Program-made: the position numbers and the translations under genes
Assembly: GCF_039566955.1 (NCBI RefSeq)
Contig: NZ_CP154796.1
Coordinates: forward strand, 1,922,001-1,986,000
Origin: Micromonospora sp. DSM 45708
GTDB lineage: Bacteria; Actinomycetota; Actinomycetes; Mycobacteriales; Micromonosporaceae
DNA: 64,000 nt
Direction of reading: 5' to 3'
In this document: positions 12,064-19,689 of the stretch, piece after piece
Layout: the number at the start of each line of letters is the position of its first letter
How positions within the stretch are numbered: the stretch's first letter is position 1
The notes under the pieces: generated by a model
What the model was told of the DNA's origin: nothing
What the model saw: the letters and a program-made list of their open reading frames with translations, nothing else
Databases searched by the model: none

Positions 12064-13910
12064 TCACAGACAGCGCATGTGCCGTCCGTCGGGTCGCAGC
12101 TCACTTGCGGGGTCGCGGCGGTCTCCGCCGGCCGGGTCGCCTCGATCGCTTGGTCGGCCCGGGACGTGTCCCGGTACACGGTGATTCCCTTGCAACCCAA
12201 CCGCCACGCCTGCTGGTACAGCTCGGCCACCTGCCCAGGTGTTGCGGTACGCGGGAGGTTGACCGTCTTGGTGACGGCGTTGTCCACGTGTTCCTGAAAG
12301 GCTGCCTGCATGCGGACGTGCCATTCGGGGCTGATGTCGTGTGCGGTCTTGTAGACGCGCTGGATCCGCTCCGGTACCAGAGACAGTCCCTGCACGCCGC
12401 CACCGTTGCCGGCGATTTCCTGGAGGAGGTCCGCCTCCTGCACGCCGTGCTCGGCGAGTTCCCGCAGCAGTAGCCGGTTGACGGAGCGAATCTCCCGGCC
12501 GCCGAACACCCGCTGGGTGTAGGACATCGCGAAGAACGGCTCAATGCTGAAACTCGTGTCGAAGATGACAGCGTTGTTGCCGCTCGGCGGCATGGCGAGT
12601 AGGGCCACATTGCGTGGCGGCTCGTCGGCGTCCTTCCATACCGAACGGTGGACGTTGGGGAAGGGGCCCCGCTCTCTCGCCAGCGCGACCGAGGCGTCAT
12701 AGGCGAACTCGCGCATGGACCGGGCCAGCATTGTCGCGGCCGCGAGTGCTTCGTCCGAGTCGTACGGGATGCCGGCCAGCGCCAGGCTCTCTGCCCAGCC
12801 GGTGACCCCGATGCCGATACGTCGGTTGCCGCGCACCGCCTCCCGGATTTCCGCCACCGGGAACCATGACTCGGAGATGGCGTTGTCGATCATCCGCACG
12901 CCGGCTGCCATGATCGTACGTAGCCGGTCGAGGTCGAACAGGTGGACGGCGTCTCGGCGGTCCGCCGGAAGGAGCAGTCGGGGAAGGTTCACATAACCGA
13001 GGTTGCAGGCCTCGTAGGGATAGAGCCCGATCTCACCACAGGGGTTGGTGGCGGCAATGTCGCCCATGGAGTGGCGCATCGGGTTGTTCCGGTTCATCGC
13101 GTCCAGGAAGATCAGCCCGGGGTCACCCGTGTCGCAGGCCAGGTCGCAGGCCGCGGCGAAGAGCTCCCGCGCGGGCAGGGTCCGGACCGCTGCGTCGATG
13201 CGGCGGTTGACCAACGTCCAGTCGGTGTCCGCCTCGACCGCCCGCATGAAGGCGTCGCTCACTCCGAGTGAAATGTTCGTCATGCTCAGCCAGCCGTCCT
13301 GCCGCTTGGCCGCAACGAACTCCAGCACATCAGGGTGGTCGACGTCGAGGATGGCCATGTTGCCGCTTTCGTACCGGCCGCGCTGCCGGAACAGTTTTGT
13401 CGCGTCGTCGAAGAGCTTGAGCAGTGCCACCGGGCCGACGGCGAGCCCGGAACTGCCGCGAACGTCGTCGCCGCGGGGTCGGACATTCGAGTAGTTGAAG
13501 CCGCACCCGCCGCCATAACTCTTGACGATCGACGACTCGGAAAAGGTCCGCAACACGCTTTCCTGAGAGTCTTCGATGGGGAAGACGAAACAGTTGGCCA
13601 TCTGGGGCCGGTGCGTGCCGGCGTTGGCGAGGGTGCGACTGCCCGGGTGGAACTCCAGGCGGGCCATCACCTCGTAGAACGCTGTCGCCCACGGCCCGGC
13701 GGCGTCCGGCTGTTCGGCCCGGGCGAGAGCCCGGGCCACCCGCTGCAGCATCGCTTCCGGGGTTTCCACTACCTGGCCGACGGCATCCCGCGCCAGGTAC
13801 CGCTCCTGCAACAGCAGCTGGGCGTTCTGCGCGAACGCGGCCTGTGGGGTCCGGGTGGAGAGAAGGTCGTGCAGGACTGATTCGAAGAGCTTGGACGTCT
13901 CGACGGGCAT
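12060..13910 (-). CDS. nrdJ: Adenosylcobalamin-dependent (class II) ribonucleotide reductase-like protein
   Basis: 616 residues from the ATG at 13910, chosen because GGGAAGG lies just upstream; a longer frame adds 19 residues. The catalytic cysteines fit NrdJ: the first redox Cys in ANCFVFP (about residue 104), the radical-bearing Cys in NPCGE (about 289), the partner Cys in ACNLGYVNL (about 302), and a C-terminal tail with two close cysteines (CAVC). The GGGCGF and GNMAILDVDHPDVLEF blocks are typical of class II. It should reduce ribonucleotides to 2'-deoxyribonucleotides without a small subunit, using B12. It is shorter than the usual housekeeping NrdJ, and no nrdR or other nrd gene accompanies it, so a specialised role is inferred. 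It lies 93 bases downstream of folE and overlaps the methyltransferase gene. Confidence 0.9.
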   Translation of the reverse strand: MPVETSKLFESVLHDLLSTRTPQAAFAQNAQLLLQERYLARDAVGQVVETPEAMLQRVARALARAEQPDAAGPWATAFYEVMARLEFHPGSRTLANAGTHRPQMANCFVFPIEDSQESVLRTFSESSIVKSYGGGCGFNYSNVRPRGDDVRGSSGLAVGPVALLKLFDDATKLFRQRGRYESGNMAILDVDHPDVLEFVAAKRQDGWLSMTNISLGVSDAFMRAVEADTDWTLVNRRIDAAVRTLPARELFAAACDLACDTGDPGLIFLDAMNRNNPMRHSMGDIAATNPCGEIGLYPYEACNLGYVNLPRLLLPADRRDAVHLFDLDRLRTIMAAGVRMIDNAISESWFPVAEIREAVRGNRRIGIGVTGWAESLALAGIPYDSDEALAAATMLARSMREFAYDASVALARERGPFPNVHRSVWKDADEPPRNVALLAMPPSGNNAVIFDTSFSIEPFFAMSYTQRVFGGREIRSVNRLLLRELAEHGVQEADLLQEIAGNGGGVQGLSLVPERIQRVYKTAHDISPEWHVRMQAAFQEHVDNAVTKTVNLPRTATPGQVAELYQQAWRLGCKGITVYRDTSRADQAIEATRPAETAATPQVSCDPTDGTCAVCE

Positions 13911-14003
13911 GAATCTGGCCTTCCCGGGAGCGGCGGCACATGGCGACCGTGACTGCGGGACGCGCATGGGTGACGGAGCCGGTGACAGGGGGAGCGGAGC
14001 TGA

Positions 14004-14555
14004 TCAACCGCGCCGGACGACCGACCGCGGCGCACCGAACTCGGTCAGCAGGGCGGTGTCGCCGGCGACGAACGAGGTGTCGGTGATCGCCGTCTGGTCC
14101 GATGGGCCGCGACTGCACATGCACATGTGCCGACCCGTCGAGGAGACCCGAACAGCCCGCGCGCCACCGCTGTTCATGATCTCCATGGCGATGTCCTTGA
14201 CCAGGTACTCCTGGATCTGGAACCGCTTGCTGAACGCCTGCACCAGCCGGGGGAATTTGCCCAGACCGAGGATCCGTTGGCCGGGAACGTAGGTGATGTC
14301 CACCTTGCCGAAGAAGGGCAGGAAGTGGTGCGCGCAGATCGAGAAGTAGTTGATGTCGTGGATGTCGACGACGCCGGTGTGCTCGTCCTCGACCAGACAG
14401 GTCGTCTTGAGGACCTTCGAGGTGTCGATGTCGTAGCCGCCGAGCAGTTCCTTGTAGGCACGGACGATGCGCGGCTCGCACTCGGGCCCGGTGTACCAGT
14501 CGAGCGCCCGCTTGTCCGTGGTGATGTTCTGCTCGAGCCATTCGGCGATGGTCAC
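14004..14555 (-). CDS. folE: GTP cyclohydrolase I
   Basis: 183 residues, GTG start preceded by AAGGAGGAG. FolE opens the guanine ring of GTP and forms 7,8-dihydroneopterin triphosphate, the entry to folate, biopterin and 7-deazapurine pathways. The zinc ligands are visible as CAHHFLPF (Cys and His) and HMCMCSRG (second Cys), together with VPGQRILGLGKFPRLV and the family tail. It lies in the middle of the operon, 54 bases after the Nudix gene. No folB, folK, folP, queD or queE-like gene is in the window, so the GTP-derived product must be used by other genes or by the neighbours here. Confidence 0.95.
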   Translation of the reverse strand: MTIAEWLEQNITTDKRALDWYTGPECEPRIVRAYKELLGGYDIDTSKVLKTTCLVEDEHTGVVDIHDINYFSICAHHFLPFFGKVDITYVPGQRILGLGKFPRLVQAFSKRFQIQEYLVKDIAMEIMNSGGARAVRVSSTGRHMCMCSRGPSDQTAITDTSFVAGDTALLTEFGAPRSVVRRG

Positions 14556-14609
14556 GTCTCCTCCTTGGAGGTGGGGGTCTGCGCCCCGACGGTGCGCGGC
14601 GGTTGTGGT

Positions 14610-15008
14610 CTAAAGGCGTCCCTGTTCGCGCAGGTGGTCGAAGATGATCTGATCGACAGGTGAGGTCAGGTGCCGGTCCGCGTAGGTCAGCCACGCCACC
14701 TCGGCGATCTCCGCCGACGCCTCGATGCGGCCCTGGTAGGCGGACTCGTAGCAGCGCATGCGCACCACGACTCCTTCCGGGTGCGCGTCGGCCTGAGCGC
14801 GGAACTCGCCGAGGAAGGTGGCGGTGAGGGGGTCGATGTCGATCGTGAGTTCCTCCTTTGCTTCGCGTACCAGCGTGTCGAGATCGCTTTCGCCGGCCTC
14901 CCGCTTGCCGCCGGGGAGGTAGTAGCGTTCGCGGCCGTGTGACCTGGTGGAGAGCACCCGTCCGTCGGCGAGGTGGATCCAGGCGATCTTGTCAATCTCG
15001 TGCGTCAT
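14610..15008 (-). CDS. Nudix hydrolase
   Basis: 132 residues from the ATG at 15008, which overlaps the end of the phosphoribosyltransferase-like gene by 17 bases; the much longer open frame is antisense read-through of that gene. The Nudix box runs from GGKREAGE to REAKEEL, with the metal-binding REXXEE present and the last glycine of the consensus changed to Thr. Nudix enzymes cleave a nucleoside diphosphate linked to another group. Beside FolE, one attractive role is removal of pyrophosphate from dihydroneopterin triphosphate, as some Nudix enzymes do in folate synthesis; hydrolysis of an abnormal nucleotide is equally possible. Confidence 0.9.
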   Translation of the reverse strand: MTHEIDKIAWIHLADGRVLSTRSHGRERYYLPGGKREAGESDLDTLVREAKEELTIDIDPLTATFLGEFRAQADAHPEGVVVRMRCYESAYQGRIEASAEIAEVAWLTYADRHLTSPVDQIIFDHLREQGRL

Positions 15009-16041
15009 TGTCGTGGAGTCCTTTGGTGAGCCGTTCGTGCACGTAGTCGGCGGTGGCTGTGCTCTCGGCATAGCGCAGTGCGCGGCTGCCAAGGTCGTGG
15101 ATGAGGTCCAGGTCAACGCCGGATTGCGACGCCCAGGGTAGGTGTCGACGCCATCGGGGTGGTGGAAGCGCGTAGGAGGACAGTCCTGCGGCGTGCTTAC
15201 CGAGGGCCGCCAGCGGTACGCCTCGGTCCACAACGGTCGACCACCAGGAGGAGCGATCGTTGACATGGGCGGACGGAGTGAAGGCCCGTACGCCGCCGTC
15301 GTAGATGACGCATCGTTCGAAGAGGCTTCCGACCGAGGCCAGGCGGGCTGCCTCGTACTCCGGCGTCGAGCCGGCCGCCGACCGGAGCAGGTCGAAGGAG
15401 AACCGCGGAAAGGGCACTGTGTCGGGTGTCGGCAACGCGAACAGGGCCTCCAAGAGGACGAGGGTGACCTGCGGCCTCTCGGATGGATCCACGGCGGCGA
15501 CACAGCGCTGGACCGCGTCGACGCCCGCGGCCGAGCCGATCAACACCAGCACGATCGCCCCGGGGCGACGCCGTCGAGCGGTCGTGGCCGCCAGGAGGCG
15601 CGACAGCACCGCGGTCATGGTTCCGCCGCTGGCCATGATGTCACCGGCGAGGACCGGGTCGGCGCCGAGTTCCCAGCGCTCGTACACGACCTTGAGCGGC
15701 GCGGTCGTGGACCGTTCGGTACCGACGAAGCTGACGTCGGCCTCGGCGCCGCACGCGGTGCTGACCGCCTCCTCGACGCCGAAGCTGAGGCCGCCGCGGA
15801 GAATGGTGACCACCGACATCCGGTCGGTGGACAACACCTCGCCGCCGGCCGTGTCGGTGCGGAGAATCATGAGGGCCTCCGCCACCGCGCTACGCACCAG
15901 GTGCCGGTACGCGCTGCCGGTGACCACCGGGTCCGTCAGCAGGCGTCGGGACGGCGCGGTCGAGCAGAGCAGTACGCGGGCAGGGCCTGGGTGCGGGTGC
16001 TCGTAAAGAGCCGTGGCGTCGCCGGTGGCGATGAGTCTCAT
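14992..16041 (-). CDS. Uracil phosphoribosyltransferase-like protein with C-terminal extension
   Basis: 349 residues; the ATG overlaps the stop of the upstream ThDP beta subunit (ATGA). The first 210 or so residues look like the Upp/PRTase fold: TILRGGLSFGVEEAV in the hood/loop region, and LAGDIMASGGTMTAVL in the place of the PRPP-binding loop (DPMLATGGS in UPRTases). The remaining 130 or so residues, from about FPRFSF onward, are extra compared with ordinary uracil phosphoribosyltransferases and match nothing I recognise. The fold predicts ribosylation of a base using PRPP, or the reverse. Tight coupling to the decarboxylase pair suggests the base is made in the pathway rather than being uracil. 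Confidence 0.75.
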   Translation of the reverse strand: MRLIATGDATALYEHPHPGPARVLLCSTAPSRRLLTDPVVTGSAYRHLVRSAVAEALMILRTDTAGGEVLSTDRMSVVTILRGGLSFGVEEAVSTACGAEADVSFVGTERSTTAPLKVVYERWELGADPVLAGDIMASGGTMTAVLSRLLAATTARRRRPGAIVLVLIGSAAGVDAVQRCVAAVDPSERPQVTLVLLEALFALPTPDTVPFPRFSFDLLRSAAGSTPEYEAARLASVGSLFERCVIYDGGVRAFTPSAHVNDRSSWWSTVVDRGVPLAALGKHAAGLSSYALPPPRWRRHLPWASQSGVDLDLIHDLGSRALRYAESTATADYVHERLTKGLHDNDARD

Positions 16042-16622
16042 GTCTTGACCGCCGGCCGCCGGTAGGCCACCCCGCGCCGGTGAGCGATGTACTTCTCGAT
16101 CAGGTACGCGGACTCCACGCCGTCGACCGGCTTGGTCGCGGACGGGGCCGGGTCGTCATTGGTGACGTGACCCACGACGACAACGCCGGGTGTCGGTAGC
16201 CGCTCGGGTAGGTCGCTCGGCGCGTGGACGCTCGCCACCGTGAGACCCACCGCGCCGAAGAGCTTGTGCCAGTCGAGCTGGACGAGGCGGCTCGGCATAC
16301 CACCGGCCGACTCGTAGCGCGCGTTGTCGACAATCACCAGCGTGTGGTTGTCGAGGCCGGGTAGTCGCGCACCCAGCGCGGTCAGCACCGAGAGGTTCAT
16401 CAGGAAGCTGCCGTCGGTGTCGACTCCCGCAACGGGCAGCGGCCGAGCGCCGATCGCCAGACCGGTCGAGAGCGCGGCGACATCGCCCATGGTGTCCGTG
16501 ACCAGCGTGCGATGTGCCGCGAGCCGGTACAACTCCTCGCTGGTGCGGCCGAGTGCGGAGACGAGCAGGCTGTCCGGCGGCAGCCGGTCGAGCAGGGCGG
16601 CGATGAATTCGGACGTCCGCAC
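16038..16622 (-). CDS. ThDP-dependent decarboxylase, beta (cofactor-binding) subunit, sulfopyruvate/phosphonopyruvate decarboxylase-like
   Basis: 194 residues from a GTG start at 16622 that overlaps the alpha-subunit TAG; the longer upstream frame is antisense of that gene. The thiamine-diphosphate motif reads DTDGSFLMNLSVLTALG, followed after about 25 residues by IVDNARYESAGG, matching the GDG-to-N magnesium/ThDP signature of ComE and the C-terminal half of phosphonopyruvate decarboxylases; the first Gly of GDG is Thr here. With the alpha subunit it should decarboxylate an anionic 2-oxo acid to an aldehyde. No PEP phosphomutase or phosphosulfolactate enzyme is in the window, so the substrate is open. 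Confidence 0.82.
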   Translation of the reverse strand: MRTSEFIAALLDRLPPDSLLVSALGRTSEELYRLAAHRTLVTDTMGDVAALSTGLAIGARPLPVAGVDTDGSFLMNLSVLTALGARLPGLDNHTLVIVDNARYESAGGMPSRLVQLDWHKLFGAVGLTVASVHAPSDLPERLPTPGVVVVGHVTNDDPAPSATKPVDGVESAYLIEKYIAHRRGVAYRRPAVKT

Positions 16623-17128
16623 TACCGGCTCCGCAGTTCTTCGACGAACGACGGGTTGGCGATCAGCGCGACGGTGCGTTGGCCGGTGTCGAGTGTGTCG
16701 TATGCCTGCCTGAGCAGATCGGGCAACGCGTGAACCGAGCCGACCTCCGCTGTTGCTGCTGATAGCATCCGCAGATGTGGGTGCATGGTCTCCTCGTGCG
16801 GGAGGCCCCACCAGTTGGCCTCCCCGAAAGCGCCGCGTCGGGCCAGCAGCAGCACCGTGTGCAGACGGTGGCTGAGAGCGAATCGGGCCAGGGTCTCGCA
16901 GGCCCGCCGCAACCCGGAGTTCTCCATCAGCACCAGACTTCGACTGCCGGCGAGGCGGGCGCCGGCGGCGATGCCCACCGCGGTCGCCTCGTCGCAAACC
17001 TGGATGTACGTGATGTCGTCGCGCTCGGCGGCGTACCGGTGCAGGGGAGCCAGCAACGAGTCGGGGACGGCAGTGATCAGGTCGACCCCACTGTCGACCA
17101 ACGTCTGGTAAACGCTCGACGCAGCCAT
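16622..17128 (-). CDS. ThDP-dependent decarboxylase, alpha (pyrimidine-binding) subunit, sulfopyruvate/phosphonopyruvate decarboxylase-like
   Basis: 168 residues from the ATG at 17128. Signatures of the ComD-like N-terminal ThDP domain are visible: GVDLITAVPDSLL, the activating glutamate in CDEATAVGIAAGARLAG, LVLMENSGL and, later, LARRGAFGEANWWGLPHEE. It ends in TAG overlapping the GTG of the beta gene, so the pair is certainly co-translated. Most phosphonopyruvate decarboxylases are one chain of about 370 residues; sulfopyruvate decarboxylases are split like this one. The cupin gene ends four bases upstream of its start. Confidence 0.82.
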   Translation of the reverse strand: MAASSVYQTLVDSGVDLITAVPDSLLAPLHRYAAERDDITYIQVCDEATAVGIAAGARLAGSRSLVLMENSGLRRACETLARFALSHRLHTVLLLARRGAFGEANWWGLPHEETMHPHLRMLSAATAEVGSVHALPDLLRQAYDTLDTGQRTVALIANPSFVEELRSR

Positions 17129-17132
17129 GCCA

Positions 17133-17438
17133 TCACCGCCCGGTGGAGACGAGCTCGACGATGACGTTCGCATACGGTGTGGCACCCACGTTGCGGAGCA
17201 GGTGAGGTAGCCCGGCCTCGTGGTAGACGGCGTCGCCGACCTTGTCGTCGCCCGGCAGGACCGTGCCGTCGGTGCACACCGTCTCCGTCTGGCCGGGGCT
17301 CAGCACGACGTACACGTAGTCGCAGGGGTGCTGATGGATGTCGGTTTCCTGCCCGGGGGCGAGATCCAGCGTCCAGATCCGGACCCGGTCGTCCTGGTAC
17401 ACCAGTTTGGTGCCCACCTGAACGATGTCCGACTGCAT
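17133..17438 (-). CDS. Small cupin-domain protein
   Basis: 101 residues, ATG preceded by GGAGG with good spacing. A single conserved beta-barrel cupin: motif 1 appears as [25 protein letters not shown] sequence with two metal-binding histidines, though the usual downstream Glu is replaced, and motif 2 as [14 protein letters not shown] with another His. Such proteins may be metal-dependent oxygenases, isomerases, decarboxylases or just binding proteins. It sits between the luciferase-like gene (69 bases) and the ThDP alpha subunit (4 bases) and so belongs to the operon. Its reaction cannot be read from the sequence. Confidence 0.85.
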   Translation of the reverse strand: MQSDIVQVGTKLVYQDDRVRIWTLDLAPGQETDIHQHPCDYVYVVLSPGQTETVCTDGTVLPGDDKVGDAVYHEAGLPHLLRNVGATPYANVIVELVSTGR

Positions 17439-17507
17439 GCGTGTCCTCCGTGGAAGCGTCGACGGCTGGTGGAGATCAACGAGAAGCGGCCTGAGCTCCG
17501 GACCCGG

Positions 17508-18401
17508 TCAGAGCCGGGGAGGCCCAAGGGCGATCCGGCCGCGCATCTGCGACAGGTCGCCACGGAAACCGTGCAGGTTCTCGACCCACCAGGTCAGGCC
17601 GGCGTCTGCGTACGTCTTCACCCGGTCGCGGTCGGCGGGCCCACCGTCGCCGTCGCTGTACCCGCCGATGGCGAAGTCGAAATGCGCGTCGCTCGTTCGC
17701 CGATCGGAGACGAAGGAGGCCATTTCTCGGTACTGGTCGACGGGGATCATGGTGGGGGTCCAGGCGCGCCGGCGTTCGAGAGAGAGCCGGCCGGGCAGCA
17801 CGCCGTCCCACCGGGCGGCCCGACGGAACGGCGGGCGGTTCGGCCAGTAGCCGCCCACCCAGATGGGGATGCGGGGCTCCTGCACGGGCCGGGGCAGGAA
17901 GGTGCAGTCCCGGACCTGGAAGTGGCGACCCGCGTAGCTGAACGGTTTCCCCGACCACAACCCCTCGATGACGTCCAAAGCCTCGTCGAGTTTCTCGGCG
18001 CGAACGCGTTCGTCCCCGTCCTCGCCAAAGTCCTCGAACTCCGAATCGGCCGGATAACCGAGCCCGACACCGAGGATGAGTCGTCCCTGCGACAGGTGGT
18101 CGAGGGTGACGGTCTCCCGGGCGACCTTCCACGGCCGTCGTCGCGCCAGAGGTGTCACCATGGGCCCGAGCCGTATGCGGGTGGTCGACGCGGCAATCGC
18201 GGCGAGGCTGATCCAGGGATCCACGATAGGGCCGTCGAAACCGCGCATGAAAGCGAGATGGTCCCACAGGAAAAAGCCGTCCCAGCCGGCGTCCTCGGCT
18301 TCTTTGGCGAGTGTTGCCAGGAATCGCGGATCACCGTAGTCACCGTGCGGAGGAACAGAAACCGCGTACTTCAGCGGACGGTTCAATCGGCTTTCCGGCA
18401 T
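17508..18401 (-). CDS. LLM-class (luciferase-like) flavin or F420-dependent oxidoreductase
   Basis: 297 residues, first gene of the minus-strand operon. It has the bacterial-luciferase TIM-barrel pattern: AEDAGWDGFFLWDHLAF, TTRIRLGPMVTPLARRRPWKVARE, LDHLSQGRLILGVGLGYP, then IWVGGYWPN. This matches FMN/F420-using LLM oxidoreductases. A clear Shine-Dalgarno is not seen before the ATG (GGGGAAC is the best candidate). In this context it may oxidise or monooxygenate the pathway product. Choice of FMN or F420 cannot be made by eye. Confidence 0.9.
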   Translation of the reverse strand: MPESRLNRPLKYAVSVPPHGDYGDPRFLATLAKEAEDAGWDGFFLWDHLAFMRGFDGPIVDPWISLAAIAASTTRIRLGPMVTPLARRRPWKVARETVTLDHLSQGRLILGVGLGYPADSEFEDFGEDGDERVRAEKLDEALDVIEGLWSGKPFSYAGRHFQVRDCTFLPRPVQEPRIPIWVGGYWPNRPPFRRAARWDGVLPGRLSLERRRAWTPTMIPVDQYREMASFVSDRRTSDAHFDFAIGGYSDGDGGPADRDRVKTYADAGLTWWVENLHGFRGDLSQMRGRIALGPPRL

Positions 18402-18775
18402 ACGGTTCCCCGATCATCGTCGTGCATCCTGGATGCGAAGCGTGCGCCTTGAGGCGAACCCGTTGTGGAAGTCGCAATGCGGCCAACCCTAGCTCCGGTA
18501 TCGATGCCGGTCAACGCCAATGCCAATACCGAGGGCGCAAGATGGGATTCCCACACTTGAAACTTTGGTTTATCGCAAAGGCGGAAATCGCTTCGTCCGG
18601 CCATTGGAGATCGGCAGTTCCGGGGGAGCGCGACGACTAGGCAATTCATTCAGCTCGCGCTACCCTTGGCCCCCGACGGGGCTGACGACTGCCGAGCAAT
18701 GGCGGGCCCCTGTCCGGAAGCGTGTCGTCCCGTCCGGCATGCCATCGCGACGTGTACGCGACCCTGGGAGGAATC
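18402..18775. promoter_or_regulatory. Divergent intergenic region before the nucleotide-type operon and the Trm112-like gene
   Basis: 374 bases without a gene. It must hold the promoter of the leftward eleven-gene operon and of the rightward Trm112-like gene. The segment around 18550-18580 is locally AT-rich (contains CTTGAAACTTTGG). I could not pick convincing -35/-10 pairs or an operator. Confidence 0.4.
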
Positions 18776-18928
18776 GTGAACGTCGATCAGGAGCTTCTCG
18801 AAATCCTGTGCTGTCCGGCGGACCGCGGTGACCTCAGCTACTCAGCGGAGAGCGAGGAACTGCGCTGCGACCGCTGTGGGCTGGGCTTCCCGGTCCGTGA
18901 TGGCATCCCGGCGCTGCTCCTGGAGTGA
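18776..18928 (+). CDS. Trm112-family zinc-ribbon-like miniprotein
   Basis: 50 residues from the GTG at 18776, chosen over an upstream ATG because GGGAGG lies directly before it. It shows the whole family pattern: VDQELLEILCCPADRGDL at the start, then LRCDRCGLGFPVRDGIPALL at the end, with paired cysteines. Trm112 partners activate methyltransferases in eukaryotes and archaea; bacterial members are often next to methyltransferases or glycosyl/lipid pathway genes. Here it is divergent from the operon that encodes a SAM methyltransferase, so a partner role is possible but unproved. Confidence 0.88.
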   Translation: MNVDQELLEILCCPADRGDLSYSAESEELRCDRCGLGFPVRDGIPALLLE

Positions 18929-19005
18929 TCCGACCCCGCTGGCGATCCGGGCGACATCGGTCGCCTGACCGCCCGTTGGCGGAGGGCCGGGCGCGCGACG
19001 GCGCG

Positions 19006-19689
19006 CTAGCCAGCAGACGTCGGCAGTGGATGCTGGTCGAGCTGCTTGACCGCGTCGACGATGTCGGGAAAAGCGTCAATGAAGGCATCGACGTAGCGGG
19101 AATCGAAGTCCGCCGGTCTCCGTACCCCGCTCTGCAGGCAGCCGACGAAGTGCATGCCGGCGCCGCCGGCGGCTAGTGCGTCACCCGGTGAATCCCCGAC
19201 GTAAACGCACTGGTCCGGTGGAATGACGGTCGCTGCCAGCAGTTCGTCGAAGGCGCGCGGATCCGGCTTGCGAAAACGCGTGTTGCCGGCGTGGTAGATG
19301 CCACTGACCCGCTCGGCCAGGACATGATCCGGCTCCAGCATGTGCCGAACCTCGTCCTCGGTCCGCGACGTCAACAGGAAGACCGACCGGCCGGCCATCA
19401 CGAATTCGTCCAACGCACGCAGGTTCTCCGGGGGAATCAGATCCAGACGACCGTCGGCGAGGTACCCCTCCAGCGCGCTCTGATAGAGCGCCGAGAACTG
19501 GGCCAGGTCCAAACCGGGTGAGCGTCGGGGCATGGCGTCCAGGAGCGGCTCGCCCCAGGTGGACAGATGCACCTCCCGTTGCATGGGGGGCCGGCCCATC
19601 TCCGCCAGGACTTCATTCTCCAATGCGAACGAGGCGGCCTGAGTGAGGCACAGGGTGTCGTCGACGTCCACAATCACAGCGCGAATCAC
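19006..19689 (-). CDS. HAD-superfamily phosphatase
   Basis: 227 residues from a GTG start. The four HAD motifs are visible: I, VIVDVDDTLCLTQ (nucleophile and acid/base Asp); II, VFLLTSRTE; III, RFRKPDPRAF (Lys); IV, CVYVGDSPGDALAAG. The helical cap between I and II fits the phosphoglycolate-phosphatase/beta-phosphoglucomutase group (subfamily I). It removes phosphate from a small molecule or nucleotide. It is convergent with the Trm112-like gene and may supply a dephosphorylation step for the neighbouring operon. Confidence 0.9.
   Translation of the reverse strand: MIRAVIVDVDDTLCLTQAASFALENEVLAEMGRPPMQREVHLSTWGEPLLDAMPRRSPGLDLAQFSALYQSALEGYLADGRLDLIPPENLRALDEFVMAGRSVFLLTSRTEDEVRHMLEPDHVLAERVSGIYHAGNTRFRKPDPRAFDELLAATVIPPDQCVYVGDSPGDALAAGGAGMHFVGCLQSGVRRPADFDSRYVDAFIDAFPDIVDAVKQLDQHPLPTSAG

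Noticed and set aside
16622..16997. N-terminal extension of the ThDP beta subunit
   Set aside because: It is the antisense-frame shadow of the alpha gene; the GTG at 16622 overlapping the alpha stop is the better start.
9714..18401. Phosphonate biosynthesis
   Set aside because: A phosphonopyruvate-decarboxylase-like pair alone is not enough; PEP phosphomutase, without which the C-P bond cannot be made, is absent from the window.
9714..18401. A 7-deazapurine (toyocamycin/queuosine-like) pathway
   Set aside because: FolE is present, but QueD- and radical-SAM QueE-like proteins are not seen in the window.
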